Assembly (NCBI GenBank): GCA_903970145.1
Contig: CAJCHO010000025.1
Span: 1-52,228 of the forward strand
DNA length: 52,228 nucleotides
Source of the DNA: Mycobacteriaceae bacterium
GTDB lineage: Bacteria > Pseudomonadota > Gammaproteobacteria > Burkholderiales > Burkholderiaceae_D
Direction of reading: 5' to 3'
Position numbers and translations under genes: made by a program. Below the pieces are notes generated by a model. The model was not told the origin of the DNA, made no database searches, and saw only the letters and a list, made by a program, of their open reading frames with translations. Positions 35,893 through 44,959 of the stretch are shown in pieces. The number at the start of each line of letters is the position of its first letter. The first letter of the stretch is position 1.

Positions 35893-36810
35893 TTAGGCCC
35901 ATTCATCCTCATGGACATCCATGGTGCTTGTCGGTGCGCCGCGCCGCACAAAGCGCAGGCGTTCCTCGTTGACTTCACCGAGCATCAGGGCAATCCGCTC
36001 GTCGCTCTTATCGGCCCCGCGTACGTCGCCTGGCGCCGGGCTCGCGGCAAAATCAAATAGTTGCGGATCCGCCATGTGGGACGCCACGACATGGCGCATG
36101 GCCCGAAAGATATTCTGCGCTCTTCCGGGTGCCTCGCGTTCCCAGTCCTGCAACATCTGCTTGACCCGCTGACGCTGCAGATTTTCCTGGGATCCACACA
36201 GGTCGCAGGGAATAATCGGGAACTGCATGCCGCGGGCATAGGTCGCGAGGTCCTTCTCGCTACAATACACGAGCGGCCGGATCACGGTGTGGCGCTGGTC
36301 ATCGCTGATCAGCTTGGGCGCCATCGACTTCATGACACCGCCAAAGAACATATTCAGAAAGAGGGTCTCGATCAGGTCGTCGCGATGATGTCCCAGCGCG
36401 ATCTTGGTTGCGCCGAGCTCCTCGGCGGCTCGATAGATGACACCACGGCGCAGGCGCGAACACAGCGAACAGGTGGTCTTGCCCTCGGGAATCTTTTCCT
36501 TGACGAGCGAATAGGTGTCGGCTTCGACGATGCGGTACTCGACACCCAGCGAGCCGAGATACTCCGGCAGGATGTGCTCGGGAAAGCCCGGCTGCTTCTG
36601 GTCGAGGTTCATCGCGATGACGCGAAACGCTTGCGGCGCGCGCTTTTGCAATTCCAGCAGCAGCGTCAACAGGGAGTGCGAATCCTTGCCGCCCGACAGG
36701 CAGGCCAGCACGACATCGCCGCTACGGATCATGTCGTAATCGCTGATGGCGGCACCCGCCTGACGGATCAGCTGGTTCTGCAGGCGCAGGAGTTTGGCGG
36801 ACAGGGTCAT
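35893..36810 (-). CDS. ttcA: TtcA, tRNA 2-thiocytidine(32) synthetase
   Basis: The 305-aa protein has the ATP pyrophosphatase PP-loop SGGKDS at residues 39-44. It also has the two CxxC motifs that hold the essential 4Fe-4S cluster, [12 protein letters not shown] and [14 protein letters not shown]. It adds sulfur to cytidine 32 of some tRNAs. The C-terminal extension (about 260-305) is acidic and family-typical in betaproteobacteria. It follows folB by 24 bases. Confidence 0.95.
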   Translation of the reverse strand: MTLSAKLLRLQNQLIRQAGAAISDYDMIRSGDVVLACLSGGKDSHSLLTLLLELQKRAPQAFRVIAMNLDQKQPGFPEHILPEYLGSLGVEYRIVEADTYSLVKEKIPEGKTTCSLCSRLRRGVIYRAAEELGATKIALGHHRDDLIETLFLNMFFGGVMKSMAPKLISDDQRHTVIRPLVYCSEKDLATYARGMQFPIIPCDLCGSQENLQRQRVKQMLQDWEREAPGRAQNIFRAMRHVVASHMADPQLFDFAASPAPGDVRGADKSDERIALMLGEVNEERLRFVRRGAPTSTMDVHEDEWA

Positions 36811-36834
36811 GGCGACACAGGCTCGGGTAGGGAA

Positions 36835-37251
36835 TCAGGCCGCCGGCGCGCCGCGCTCGCGGCCGCGCAGATGGAAAACTTCGACGCCCACGGCGTCACA
36901 GTCGGGATAGACGTCCGGCTTTTCGGTGGCAACTCGTACCGCACGTACCTGGGGATGAAGCAGCAGTAAGCCGGCAATGTCATCGCACAAGGTCTCCTGC
37001 AGATTGATGTGGCCACGGTCGATGCGCGTTCGGATCGTCTCGCGAATGAAATCGTAGTCGACCACCTCGTGAATCTTGTCCTGATTCGGCGTGCTGTCAA
37101 CCAGGCCAATGAACAGGTCGACATTGATGATGATGCGCTGCGGCCCGCGTCGCTCCGCGTCGTGGATGCCGATATTGGCGTCGGTCACGAAATTGCGCAG
37201 ATACAGGCACCGGCAATCGGACAGTTGGGGATGCGACAGGGAACTGAGCAT
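36835..37251 (-). CDS. folB: FolB-like dihydroneopterin aldolase
   Basis: The 138-aa product has the FolB fold. The catalytic region is in VVDYDFIRETIRTRI, with the substrate-binding glutamate in VRVATEKPDVYPDCDAVGVEVF and the N-terminal IGIHDAERRGPQRIIINVDL. It converts 7,8-dihydroneopterin to 6-hydroxymethyl-dihydropterin in folate synthesis. The ATG at 37251 is preferred because it follows the SDR stop by four bases with GAGTGA upstream; the open frame to 37311 lies inside the SDR gene. Pairing with the pteridine-reductase-like SDR strengthens the assignment. Confidence 0.9.
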   Translation of the reverse strand: MLSSLSHPQLSDCRCLYLRNFVTDANIGIHDAERRGPQRIIINVDLFIGLVDSTPNQDKIHEVVDYDFIRETIRTRIDRGHINLQETLCDDIAGLLLLHPQVRAVRVATEKPDVYPDCDAVGVEVFHLRGRERGAPAA

Positions 37252-37255
37252 GGCT

Positions 37256-38041
37256 TCACTCGCTTTGGAACATGATATCGCGCGCGCTTGGCGCGAGGTG
37301 CTGGCCGCCATCGACGAGCAGCATCACACCGGTCACTGCATGCGCGCGGGCCAGGTAACAGACCGCCTCTCCGATGTCGTCGGGACTGCTGCCGTGGCCA
37401 AGGGGTGTGGACGCCTGGGCACGCGCGAAACTCGCGTCGCTCTGGCCCGGGGAAGGCAGAGTGATGCCCGGCGCGACCCCGACCACACGCACCCATGGCG
37501 CAAGCGCCTGGGCGAGCAGCACCGTGGCGGTCTGCAGGGCGGCCTTGGAGAGGGTGTACGAGAAAAAGTCCGGATTCGGATTGGACAGTTTCTGGTCAAG
37601 CAGATTGATGACGACAGCCGGGCGGCCGGCTGGCTGGCTCTGAACGCGCGTCTTCAGTTCGCGTGCCAAGAGCACCGGCGCAACCGTATTGGTGCGCATC
37701 TGCCCGATCAGATTGGCGCCGCTAAAACTCGCCGCATCGTCGTAGTCAAAGCGTGCCGCACTGTTGACTACGCAACGCACCTCGCCAAGCACCTCGGCGC
37801 AGCGACCAAGCAGCCCCAGAACACTCGATTCGTCATCGAGGTCCGCCTGAACCAGTGCGGCGCGCCGCCCGAGTTTTCGCACCTCGTCTGCGGTGCTGGT
37901 CGCGGCCGCTTCGGAGCCGCGATAGTGCACCACCACGTCCCAGCCGTCGCGCGCGAGCGCCAGCGCGATCACGCGACCCAGGCGCTGTCCGGCGCCCGTC
38001 ACCAGGGCCACTGCGTCATTGCCTTCGTGCGCTTGCTCCAT
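37256..38041 (-). CDS. SDR oxidoreductase, pteridine reductase/FolM-like
   Basis: The 261-aa short-chain dehydrogenase has the cofactor motif VTGAGQRLGRVIALAL. The arginine in TGxxxRxG marks the pteridine reductase/FolM branch and NADPH use. The catalytic YTLSKAALQ follows the family-typical VVINLLDQKLSNPNPDF, and the C-terminus has GVMLLVDGGQHL. FolM makes tetrahydromonapterin and can reduce dihydrofolate. The adjacent folB, four bases downstream, supports a pterin role. It starts a minus-strand operon and is divergent from the MidA-like gene. Confidence 0.87.
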   Translation of the reverse strand: MEQAHEGNDAVALVTGAGQRLGRVIALALARDGWDVVVHYRGSEAAATSTADEVRKLGRRAALVQADLDDESSVLGLLGRCAEVLGEVRCVVNSAARFDYDDAASFSGANLIGQMRTNTVAPVLLARELKTRVQSQPAGRPAVVINLLDQKLSNPNPDFFSYTLSKAALQTATVLLAQALAPWVRVVGVAPGITLPSPGQSDASFARAQASTPLGHGSSPDDIGEAVCYLARAHAVTGVMLLVDGGQHLAPSARDIMFQSE

Positions 38042-38108
38042 AGCATTGAACCCCGCAAGAATTGCGGCAGTTTAAGCCATCGTGGCCGCTGGCACTAAAA
38101 TGCCAGCC

Positions 38109-39281
38109 ATGAGCACCGCTTCAGATCTCCCCACCCCATCCCCGGAATCCCTGGCGCGCAGTCAGGAGCTGCGACAGACTCTTCTTGCGGCCAGTCAGGC
38201 TGACGGCGGCTGGCTATCCTTCGCGCGCTTCATGGAACTCGCCCTGTATGCGCCTGGCCTGGGCTATTACAGCTCGGGTGCGCGCCAGATCGGCGCGGCC
38301 GGCGACTTCACGACGGCGCCCCAGACCTCGCCACTATTTGGTGCCGCGCTCGCCCAGCAGTTGGCCCAGATCATGGATCACACTACTGGCGAGCTGCTCG
38401 AACTGGGACCCGGTCTGGGTGTACTGGCAGGCGACGTGCTCGTCGAGCTCGAAACCCTCGGATGCCTGCCCGAGCGCTATGCTTTGCTCGAAGTCTCAGG
38501 AGCCCTGCGCGCGCAGCAGCAGGCCACGATCGCGGCACGCGCGCCGCATCTCGTTGAGCGCTGTGTCTGGCTCGACGCATTGCCAGCCACGCTCACGGGC
38601 GCGGTATTCGGCAATGAAGTGCTCGACGCGATGCCCGTCGAATGGCTCGTCTGGCACGATCAGGCCTGGTGGCAGCGTGGCGTGCGGATCGATGCCGCGC
38701 TTGAGCTCGCTCTCGACGAGCGTCCCGCCCCTGTGGACCTGGCAACTCAAGTCGGGGCCTGCTTTGCAGACCCGAGCCTGATCCCGGAAGGCTATGCCAC
38801 CGAATTCGCTACCCACGCACTGGGGCTTGTCAGCACGCTGTCCGAACGTCTGCACAAGGGCGCAGCCCTATTTATCGACTACGGATTTCCGGCCGCCGAG
38901 TTCTATCATCCGCAACGCAGCTGTGGCACGCTGATCGCGCATTACCGGCAGCGCGCTCACGGCGATGTGCTGCTCTGGCCGGGTCTGCAGGACCTGACCG
39001 CCCACGTTGATTTCACCGGCGTCGCCGAGCGCGCCCATGAGGCCGGCTGCGAGATTCTTGGCTACACCAGCCAGGCGCGCTTTCTGCTCAATTGCAACAT
39101 CACCGATCTGATCCGCTCGCGTCCGGAACAGACGCAGCGCTGGCTGCCGGCAGTCAATGGCCTGCAGCGCCTGATCTCGGAATCAGAGATGGGCGAGCTA
39201 TTCAAGGTGATCGCCTTTGGCCGGGATATTTCCTGCGCGCTTGAGGGATTCAGAATGGGCAACCGGAGCGCCCGGCTCTAG
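38109..39281 (+). CDS. MidA/NDUFAF7-like SAM-dependent methyltransferase (COG1565)
   Basis: The product is about 390 aa and has the COG1565 signatures GLGYYSSGARQIGAAGDFTT, LELGPGLGVLAGDVL, AVFGNEVLDAMPVEWL and LFIDYGFPAAEFYHPQR. The mitochondrial homologue NDUFAF7 methylates an arginine of a complex I subunit; the bacterial substrate is not established. The start is uncertain: ATG at 38109, ATG at 38100 and GTG at 38082 are in frame, and none has a clear ribosome site. I prefer 38109 because homologues start near this point. It overlaps cca tail to tail by four bases. Confidence 0.88.
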   Translation: MSTASDLPTPSPESLARSQELRQTLLAASQADGGWLSFARFMELALYAPGLGYYSSGARQIGAAGDFTTAPQTSPLFGAALAQQLAQIMDHTTGELLELGPGLGVLAGDVLVELETLGCLPERYALLEVSGALRAQQQATIAARAPHLVERCVWLDALPATLTGAVFGNEVLDAMPVEWLVWHDQAWWQRGVRIDAALELALDERPAPVDLATQVGACFADPSLIPEGYATEFATHALGLVSTLSERLHKGAALFIDYGFPAAEFYHPQRSCGTLIAHYRQRAHGDVLLWPGLQDLTAHVDFTGVAERAHEAGCEILGYTSQARFLLNCNITDLIRSRPEQTQRWLPAVNGLQRLISESEMGELFKVIAFGRDISCALEGFRMGNRSARL

Positions 39282-40369
39282 GAACGAGTCTGGCGGCCAG
39301 CCAGTGCCGCAAGCCGCTCTGCATGGATGGCTGCACCAATATCGCCGCCCCGACCAACGCGCGCGGCGATCGCGGCGCCATCGACCGCACGCGCGACTGT
39401 CGCCGCCTGCTCAAGCGCGCTCGCAGCCTGTTCGCTGCCTGCTACCACGCTCAACGCCTCGAGCAAGAGCGCAAAGCGCGGCGCGCGTCGAAACGCGTCG
39501 CAGCGCTCAAGCAGATCCAGCAGTTCGCTGTCGCTCGCGCCGACGGCGTGCGTCAGACGAGTCCCGTAGGTCACGCCAAGCGTGGCCAGATCGTTGCACT
39601 CGCCCGGCACACGCCAGCGCGCGCACAAGTCGAGTAGCGCCGCCGGGCCAAGCGCGGCCTCCTGCATCCATACCGCAAAGCGCACCTCCAGCCGACTCTG
39701 GCGGCGGGCTGCCTCATCAAGCAGCGGCCAGGAGGTGGCCACCCTGATTTCCGGCGCAATCCGGGCCAACGCACCGCATTCGGTAAGTACCTCGAGCATG
39801 CGTGCTGGATGATCTTCCGCCAGACCCCGGGCGCACTCCTGCCAGATGCGTTCGGCAACCAGCGCGTCCACTTCCCCGGCGGCGACCATCGCCTTCATCA
39901 ACTCCATGGTCTGCGGCGCAACGCTGAATTGGTAAAAGCGCGCGGCAAAGCGCGCCAGGCGCAGGATACGCACCGGATCTTCCGCGAACGCCGGGCCGAC
40001 ATGGCGCAGCACCCGACGCGCCAGATCCGCCTGGCCGTCATAGGGATCGATGACCCTGCCATGCTCATCCTCGGCCATGGCATTGATCGTCAGGTCGCGG
40101 CGCGCGAGATCCTGTTCCAGCGTAACTCCGGGCGCGGCGTGAAAACTGAAGCCCGCGTAGCCGGGGGCAGTTTTGCGCTCGGTGCGCGCCAGGGCGTATT
40201 CCTCGTGGCTATCGGGATGAATGAAAACCGGGAAATCGCGGCCGACCGGCGTGAAGCCCTTCTCCAGCAGCTCTTCGGGAGTCGCGCCGACCACTACATG
40301 GTCGCGATCCTGGATCGGCAAGCCGAGCAGGCGGTCGCGCACCGCGCCACCTACCACATAGGTTTTCAC
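39278..40369 (-). CDS. cca: CCA-adding tRNA nucleotidyltransferase (no HD domain motif)
   Basis: The 363-aa enzyme has the class II nucleotidyltransferase head: GGAVRDRLLG with the metal-binding Asp21 and Asp23 in IQDRDHVV. RRDLTINAMA, the template-helix region (DPVRILRLARFAARF) and ERIWQECARGLAEDHPARMLEVL follow. It completes or repairs the CCA tail of tRNAs. It is shorter than the E. coli protein (412 aa), and the C-terminal region shows no HD phosphohydrolase motif, so the extra phosphatase activities are probably absent. It ends the slt / NDUFA9-like / GST / cca run, 27 bases after the GST gene. Confidence 0.94.
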   Translation of the reverse strand: MKTYVVGGAVRDRLLGLPIQDRDHVVVGATPEELLEKGFTPVGRDFPVFIHPDSHEEYALARTERKTAPGYAGFSFHAAPGVTLEQDLARRDLTINAMAEDEHGRVIDPYDGQADLARRVLRHVGPAFAEDPVRILRLARFAARFYQFSVAPQTMELMKAMVAAGEVDALVAERIWQECARGLAEDHPARMLEVLTECGALARIAPEIRVATSWPLLDEAARRQSRLEVRFAVWMQEAALGPAALLDLCARWRVPGECNDLATLGVTYGTRLTHAVGASDSELLDLLERCDAFRRAPRFALLLEALSVVAGSEQAASALEQAATVARAVDGAAIAARVGRGGDIGAAIHAERLAALAGRQTRS

Positions 40370-40396
40370 GCTGCGCGCCCGTGATTGCGCGCGCCG

Positions 40397-41053
40397 CTAA
40401 GGCGCGCGGCTATAGGGTTCATCGTGGATGAGGAACTCGGCTTCGGCCCGACCGGCCGCGCACCATTGCTGCATGGCCGGCATCGCCAGGATCCGGTCGC
40501 GATAGGCGAGCGCCTCGGGCGCGAGCTTCAGAGCATAGGTCGCGCTGCGCGAAGCAACCGGCGCATAGAAGGCATCGGCCGCACCAAACTTGCCGAACAG
40601 AAATGGTCCCCCGGAGCGCTCGAGCAGATCCGTCCAGATGCCGGTAATCCGGTCGACATCAGCCTGAACTGCCATCGACCAACCGCAGCCGGGCAAGCTG
40701 GCACGCACATTCATCGGCAGGGCACTGCGCAGGCTTGCGAATCCCGAGTGCATCTCGGCACAGACCGAGCGCGCCCGGGCACGCGCGGCCGGATCGCTTG
40801 GCCACACCGAAAGATCGGGGAATTTTTCTGCCAGGTACTCGGTGATCGCCAGTGAATCCCAGACGGCGAGTTCCCCATCGAGCAGCACCGGGACCCGCCC
40901 CGCAGGCGAATAGCGCTTGATTTCGCGCGCGAACTCCGGCGTATCTAGTTTCAGAGTGATTTCCTCAAACGGGATCCCGAGGCCCTGCAGCAGCAGCCAC
41001 GGCCGCAAGGACCATGAGGAATAATTCTTGTTGCCAATCACCAGGCGCAGCAT
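40397..41053 (-). CDS. Glutathione S-transferase family protein
   Basis: The 218-aa product has an N-terminal thioredoxin-like domain with KNYSSWSLRPWLLLQG (the likely catalytic Ser is in this segment), the glutathione-binding proline in AGRVPVLLDGELAVWDSLAI, and a helical C-terminal domain from about residue 85. The NYSSWSLRPW N-terminus is typical of a betaproteobacterial GST subgroup with uncharacterised substrates. It is cotranscribed with cca. Confidence 0.9.
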   Translation of the reverse strand: MLRLVIGNKNYSSWSLRPWLLLQGLGIPFEEITLKLDTPEFAREIKRYSPAGRVPVLLDGELAVWDSLAITEYLAEKFPDLSVWPSDPAARARARSVCAEMHSGFASLRSALPMNVRASLPGCGWSMAVQADVDRITGIWTDLLERSGGPFLFGKFGAADAFYAPVASRSATYALKLAPEALAYRDRILAMPAMQQWCAAGRAEAEFLIHDEPYSRAP

Positions 41054-41110
41054 GAGGGTTTCCTTGGTTGGTTCGGGTTAAGGCGAGGTGAGCCCACGCA
41101 GGAGTTCGCC

Positions 41111-42091
41111 CTAGCGATGCGCCCGCGCGCGCCAGCGGTCAAAGTGCGTGCGCGCGGCGCCGTTGACGAACTGGTCGAGGGCGAACTGCTCGATGCGCAT
41201 CGGATGCCAGCCCGCGCGCCCGAGGAGCTCGGGGGCATCAATGCCGGGCAGGATGCCGCTGGCGACGCAGTCGACGCGCATCGAATCGAGGTTGTCGCGC
41301 GACATCAGGCCCCCGGGCAGCCACTCCAGCAGGAGCGCCTGCAGACGGCCCAGCGCGTTGGGCAAGGGCAGGATCGCTCGCGGGTGATGCGTCGCCTGCC
41401 CGATCAGGCGCACCAGTTCAGCCAGGGTATAGACGCTCGGACCGACGAGTTCGTAGCGCTTGCCAAAGGTCGCCCGCTCATCGAGTGCCGTCACCAGTGC
41501 ATTGGCCGCATCGAGTACCGAGAGCGGCTGAAAGCGCGCAGAGGCGCCGGCCAGCGGCACGAGTGGCAGAAAGCGCTGCATCCGGGCAAACAGGTTCAGA
41601 AATCGGTCGTCCTCACCAAACAGTACCCCGGGTCGAAATACGGTCGCCTCGATCCCTGGCTGCCCGAGTATTGCTGCCTCGCCGTCGGCCTTCGAGCGCA
41701 GATACATCGAAGGGGCGTCGGCCGCCGCGCCGAGGGCACTGACATGCAGCACGCGTGCGACCTGCGCCTTCTGACAGGCCCGGATCAGCTCGCGTGGCAG
41801 CTCCACATGGGCGCGCGCGAATCCGGCGCCATACGGATTGCCGCCGCCTGAGTGCAAAGTACCTACGAGATTGATTGCCGCATCGTGGCCCGCCAGGAGA
41901 TGCGTGAGCACCGTCGGGTCATAGACATCGGCCTGTACCACATCGACCATGGGTAAGAGGAATAGGCGGCGCGCCCGCTGGCGCTGGCGGCTAACCAGAG
42001 TCACGCGCCGACCGGTCGCTGCCAGACGCGTGACCACATGGCCCCCAAGAAAACCGGAGCCGCCAAGAACTAGGATGTTTTGGTGTTTCAT
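41111..42091 (-). CDS. Complex I NDUFA9-like NAD(P)-binding epimerase/SDR protein
   Basis: The 326-aa extended-SDR protein has the Rossmann motif ILVLGGSGFLGGHVVTRLA followed by VTLVSRQRQRARRL, then DAAINLVGTLHSGGG and a tyrosine/lysine region (MYLRSKADGEAAI) in which the catalytic YxxxK is replaced by YLRSK. It is the bacterial relative of the complex I accessory subunit NDUFA9 and may bind NADPH structurally. The ATG at 42091 gives an N-terminus that begins at the Rossmann strand and has AGG upstream. It follows slt by 72 bases. Confidence 0.87.
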   Translation of the reverse strand: MKHQNILVLGGSGFLGGHVVTRLAATGRRVTLVSRQRQRARRLFLLPMVDVVQADVYDPTVLTHLLAGHDAAINLVGTLHSGGGNPYGAGFARAHVELPRELIRACQKAQVARVLHVSALGAAADAPSMYLRSKADGEAAILGQPGIEATVFRPGVLFGEDDRFLNLFARMQRFLPLVPLAGASARFQPLSVLDAANALVTALDERATFGKRYELVGPSVYTLAELVRLIGQATHHPRAILPLPNALGRLQALLLEWLPGGLMSRDNLDSMRVDCVASGILPGIDAPELLGRAGWHPMRIEQFALDQFVNGAARTHFDRWRARAHR

Positions 42092-42163
42092 CGGGGACCT
42101 GTAGAGCCAATGCGGCGCATGAAAACGAGCGCGGCTGGCATGGCCGCGCGGGCAAGCCACATT

Positions 42164-44257
42164 CTAAGGCAAGCCGCCGCCGTCGCCAGTCATGGCAGCC
42201 GGGGAAATGATTCCCATACGCGCCTTCAAGGAGTGGCTCCCGGCGGGCTCGAGCAGCATCGAGTAATAGATCGCATTGCTCATGACGCGCTTGACGTAGT
42301 CGCGTGTCTCGTTAAACGGTATGGTTTCCGCATAAATGGCCCCTTCCACAGGTGCGGCAAGACTGGCACGCCAGGAACGGGCGCGACCCGGCCCGGCGTT
42401 ATAGGCTGCGGTTGCGAGCACTTCCTGATTGTCGAGCTGGTCGAGCACCATGCGCAGGTAACTCGTACCGAGCGTGATGTTGGTGTCTAGGTTCGAGACC
42501 TGACTCGGCTGGTAGTCGACGAGACCGATCTTGCGCGCCACGTAGCTGGCGGTGCCTGGCATGAGTTGCATCAGGCCGGCCGCACCCACCGACGAGCGTG
42601 CCACGGTGGCAAAGCGCGACTCCTGGCGGATCAATCCGTATACCCAGTCGAGCGACAGTCCCACACCAATCGCCTTGGGTTGCATGCTCTCCAGGTAGGG
42701 CGTCAGAAAGCGCACGGCAAAATCGTGCTCGATGCGGGTTCGATCGGCGGTATTGATGGCACGGTCAAAGACATCATTGCGTCGCGCCCATTCCGCCGAG
42801 GCCAACAACTGCCTGTCGCCCATGCCACGCAGCGTGAAATTCCACTCCTGGTTGCCTGCGCCGCGCATGCCGAGCTGGTAGAACTTGAAGGCGCGGCGGA
42901 ATCCGGCGAGATCCTGCACCGCGGCGATTTCGACTTCGCTGACCGGCGCGGCAGGGGGTGGCAATAGCAGCGGCTCGCCCAGCTCCTCGGTCGCGAGCTG
43001 GCCATAGAACTGGTACTGACCGGCAATCGACGCGTACAGGGTAGCGGCCGTGCCCGTGTCGCCGCGCGCCTGGCAGGCACGCGCCTGCCAGTACACCCAG
43101 GCTCCGTCCCCGTAAGTAGGTTTGAGCATTTCGCCGGGCATTTTTTCGATGATATGGGTCAGAAGATCCCATTGCCGCTCGTGCAGTGCGCCGCGCGCCT
43201 GGGCAGCCAGGATCTCTTCGGAGAGCCCCTGGGCGGCCAGAGAGCGCGTGGTCCACTCACTGGCCTGCGGCATGAAGTGACGTGCGGCGGAGGCGCCCAG
43301 TTCGGCCCATACCAGTAGCCGCGCCGACGGCGGCAGGCGCGGCGCCCAGCTTCTCTCGAAAAGCGGCGCCGTCGATTCAGGGGCTGCGCGTGCCATGCGC
43401 GTCAAGGCGAGCAGAACCAGTTGTTCCTGGCCTTGCATGGCTTGCCCCGTGCGCTTACCGAGCCAAAGCGCGGAGTTGTCGTACGCGCCAGCGAGCGCGT
43501 CGAGCTTGGGCGCCTGCGCATCCGGCAGCAGTGCCACGTAGCGCTTGACGGCCGGCAGGTTATTGGCGTCTGACGCGAGGCGGATCCAGCGCCACACATC
43601 TTCGCTATCGAGGTGGCCGTCTGCGGCCAGGGTCACGGCTAACTGGTAACACCCGTCGCCACCGATCGCGCGTGCCGAACCAAGCAAAGGTTCCACGCTC
43701 GCGCTCATGCCGTCAGGCAGCGGTGCACTCACGCGCCGGGTCTGCTCATAGCGGGCGGCGAGCGCAAGGCAAGTGATCTGGGGATCATCATTGCCCACGT
43801 AGTCGGGGAGCTCGACGCCGAAAGTGGCAAAGTCACCGCGTCGGCCGAGCGCCAGCAACCAGTCGTGCAGGGCCAGATCGCCCACCAGGGTGCCCGCGTT
43901 ATGGGCGATAAAATTGCGCGGCACATCATCGGGTAGCGAGTCGGCCGGATTCTTCAAGCGCACGCTGATGGTGTAGTAGTCGATATATGCAGCCAGGGGA
44001 TAGTCTGGTTCGAGCGCGAGCACGCGCCGGCCCAGCATGGCCGCGCCGTCAAGATCGCCCCGCTTGATCGCGTCGCGCATGGCCAGAAAGGCGTCATCGG
44101 CCGGCGACTGATCGATTCCGGCGGATGCGCCAGAGGCCTGCAGCGCCGGGGCGGCACGCGCGCCGGGCACGCCGCACAGACCGACCAGTGTCACCAGCGC
44201 CAGTCGGCGCAGCATGGCGCGCACCGGTGTAGGTGGCGAATAAGGGACTTGGCTCAT
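42164..44257 (-). CDS. Soluble lytic murein transglycosylase (Slt70-like)
   Basis: This 697-aa periplasmic enzyme cleaves peptidoglycan with formation of 1,6-anhydro-muropeptides. A signal peptide (MLRRLALVTLVGLCGVPGARA, residues 15-35) is followed by a long alpha-superhelical domain. The C-terminal lysozyme-like domain has the catalytic glutamate near residue 545 in LIRQESRFATVARSSVGAAG, with LMQLMPGTASYV and the conserved ATAAYNAGPGRARSW. The ATG at 44257 has AGGA upstream; starting at 44215 would begin exactly at the signal peptide but has no ribosome site. It is divergent from the cyclo-ligase gene by 29 bases. Confidence 0.92.
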   Translation of the reverse strand: MSQVPYSPPTPVRAMLRRLALVTLVGLCGVPGARAAPALQASGASAGIDQSPADDAFLAMRDAIKRGDLDGAAMLGRRVLALEPDYPLAAYIDYYTISVRLKNPADSLPDDVPRNFIAHNAGTLVGDLALHDWLLALGRRGDFATFGVELPDYVGNDDPQITCLALAARYEQTRRVSAPLPDGMSASVEPLLGSARAIGGDGCYQLAVTLAADGHLDSEDVWRWIRLASDANNLPAVKRYVALLPDAQAPKLDALAGAYDNSALWLGKRTGQAMQGQEQLVLLALTRMARAAPESTAPLFERSWAPRLPPSARLLVWAELGASAARHFMPQASEWTTRSLAAQGLSEEILAAQARGALHERQWDLLTHIIEKMPGEMLKPTYGDGAWVYWQARACQARGDTGTAATLYASIAGQYQFYGQLATEELGEPLLLPPPAAPVSEVEIAAVQDLAGFRRAFKFYQLGMRGAGNQEWNFTLRGMGDRQLLASAEWARRNDVFDRAINTADRTRIEHDFAVRFLTPYLESMQPKAIGVGLSLDWVYGLIRQESRFATVARSSVGAAGLMQLMPGTASYVARKIGLVDYQPSQVSNLDTNITLGTSYLRMVLDQLDNQEVLATAAYNAGPGRARSWRASLAAPVEGAIYAETIPFNETRDYVKRVMSNAIYYSMLLEPAGSHSLKARMGIISPAAMTGDGGGLP

Positions 44258-44286
44258 TAGTTCAGATCCTAGGATAGCATCGTCGT

Positions 44287-44856
44287 ATGTCAATGACGCC
44301 GGAACAACGCTCCGACCTAAGGCGGGATCTACTCGCCCGACGGCTGGCGCTCGCACCGGAGCGGCGCGTGGCTGCTGACCAGGCGCTCTGTCATCAGGCG
44401 CGGCGCGCGGTCGCTCGGCACCTGGACTCGCTTGGTGGGGCCGCCGTGATTGGCTGCTACTGGCCGGTGCAGGGCGAACCGGATCTGCGCTCGCTGTGGG
44501 GCGAGTGGCCCGTCCTTGCTCTGCCACGCGTGCGCGCGAAGGCAGAGCCGCTCGAATTCGTACTGTGGTCGCCCGGTTGCCGGATGGGAGCTGACACCTT
44601 TGGAATGGCCACCCCGATTGGCACGCCTGCGGTGACCCCGACACTGCTGATCATTCCCTGCCTGGGGTTTTTTTTGGCCGGCGACGATCGAGTCTATCGG
44701 CTCGGCTACGGTGGCGGCTTCTACGACCGCACGCTCGCGCAGCGCAGGGTTGCCACGATTGGCGTGGCCTACGACGAAGGGCGCCTGTCGAGCTTTACGC
44801 CGCAAGCGCATGACATTGCGCTCGATACGATCCTGATACCACAGTTGCCGGACTAG
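44287..44856 (+). CDS. 5-formyltetrahydrofolate cyclo-ligase
   Basis: The 189-aa protein has the family motifs in order: an N-terminal basic helix (RRDLLARRLAL), VIGCYWPVQGEPDL, and the ATP/folate-binding signature RLGYGGGFYDRTLA near residue 140. It converts 5-formyl-THF to 5,10-methenyl-THF using ATP, returning folate to the one-carbon pool that feeds MetF nearby. It begins 29 bases from the divergent slt gene. Confidence 0.92.
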   Translation: MSMTPEQRSDLRRDLLARRLALAPERRVAADQALCHQARRAVARHLDSLGGAAVIGCYWPVQGEPDLRSLWGEWPVLALPRVRAKAEPLEFVLWSPGCRMGADTFGMATPIGTPAVTPTLLIIPCLGFFLAGDDRVYRLGYGGGFYDRTLAQRRVATIGVAYDEGRLSSFTPQAHDIALDTILIPQLPD

Positions 44857-44959
44857 AATCGGCAACGGGCTTGCCAGCGATCGCCATCTGGTGAAACACT
44901 AAGAACGTCGTCACAGGGGGAAGCCTGGCGCGTCCCCTATCGCTGTGGAGGGGACGGCC

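Noticed and set aside
44857..44959. A c-di-GMP riboswitch before the diguanylate cyclase
   Set aside because: I could not find the conserved GEMM core or paired stems; the short leader shows only a ribosome site.
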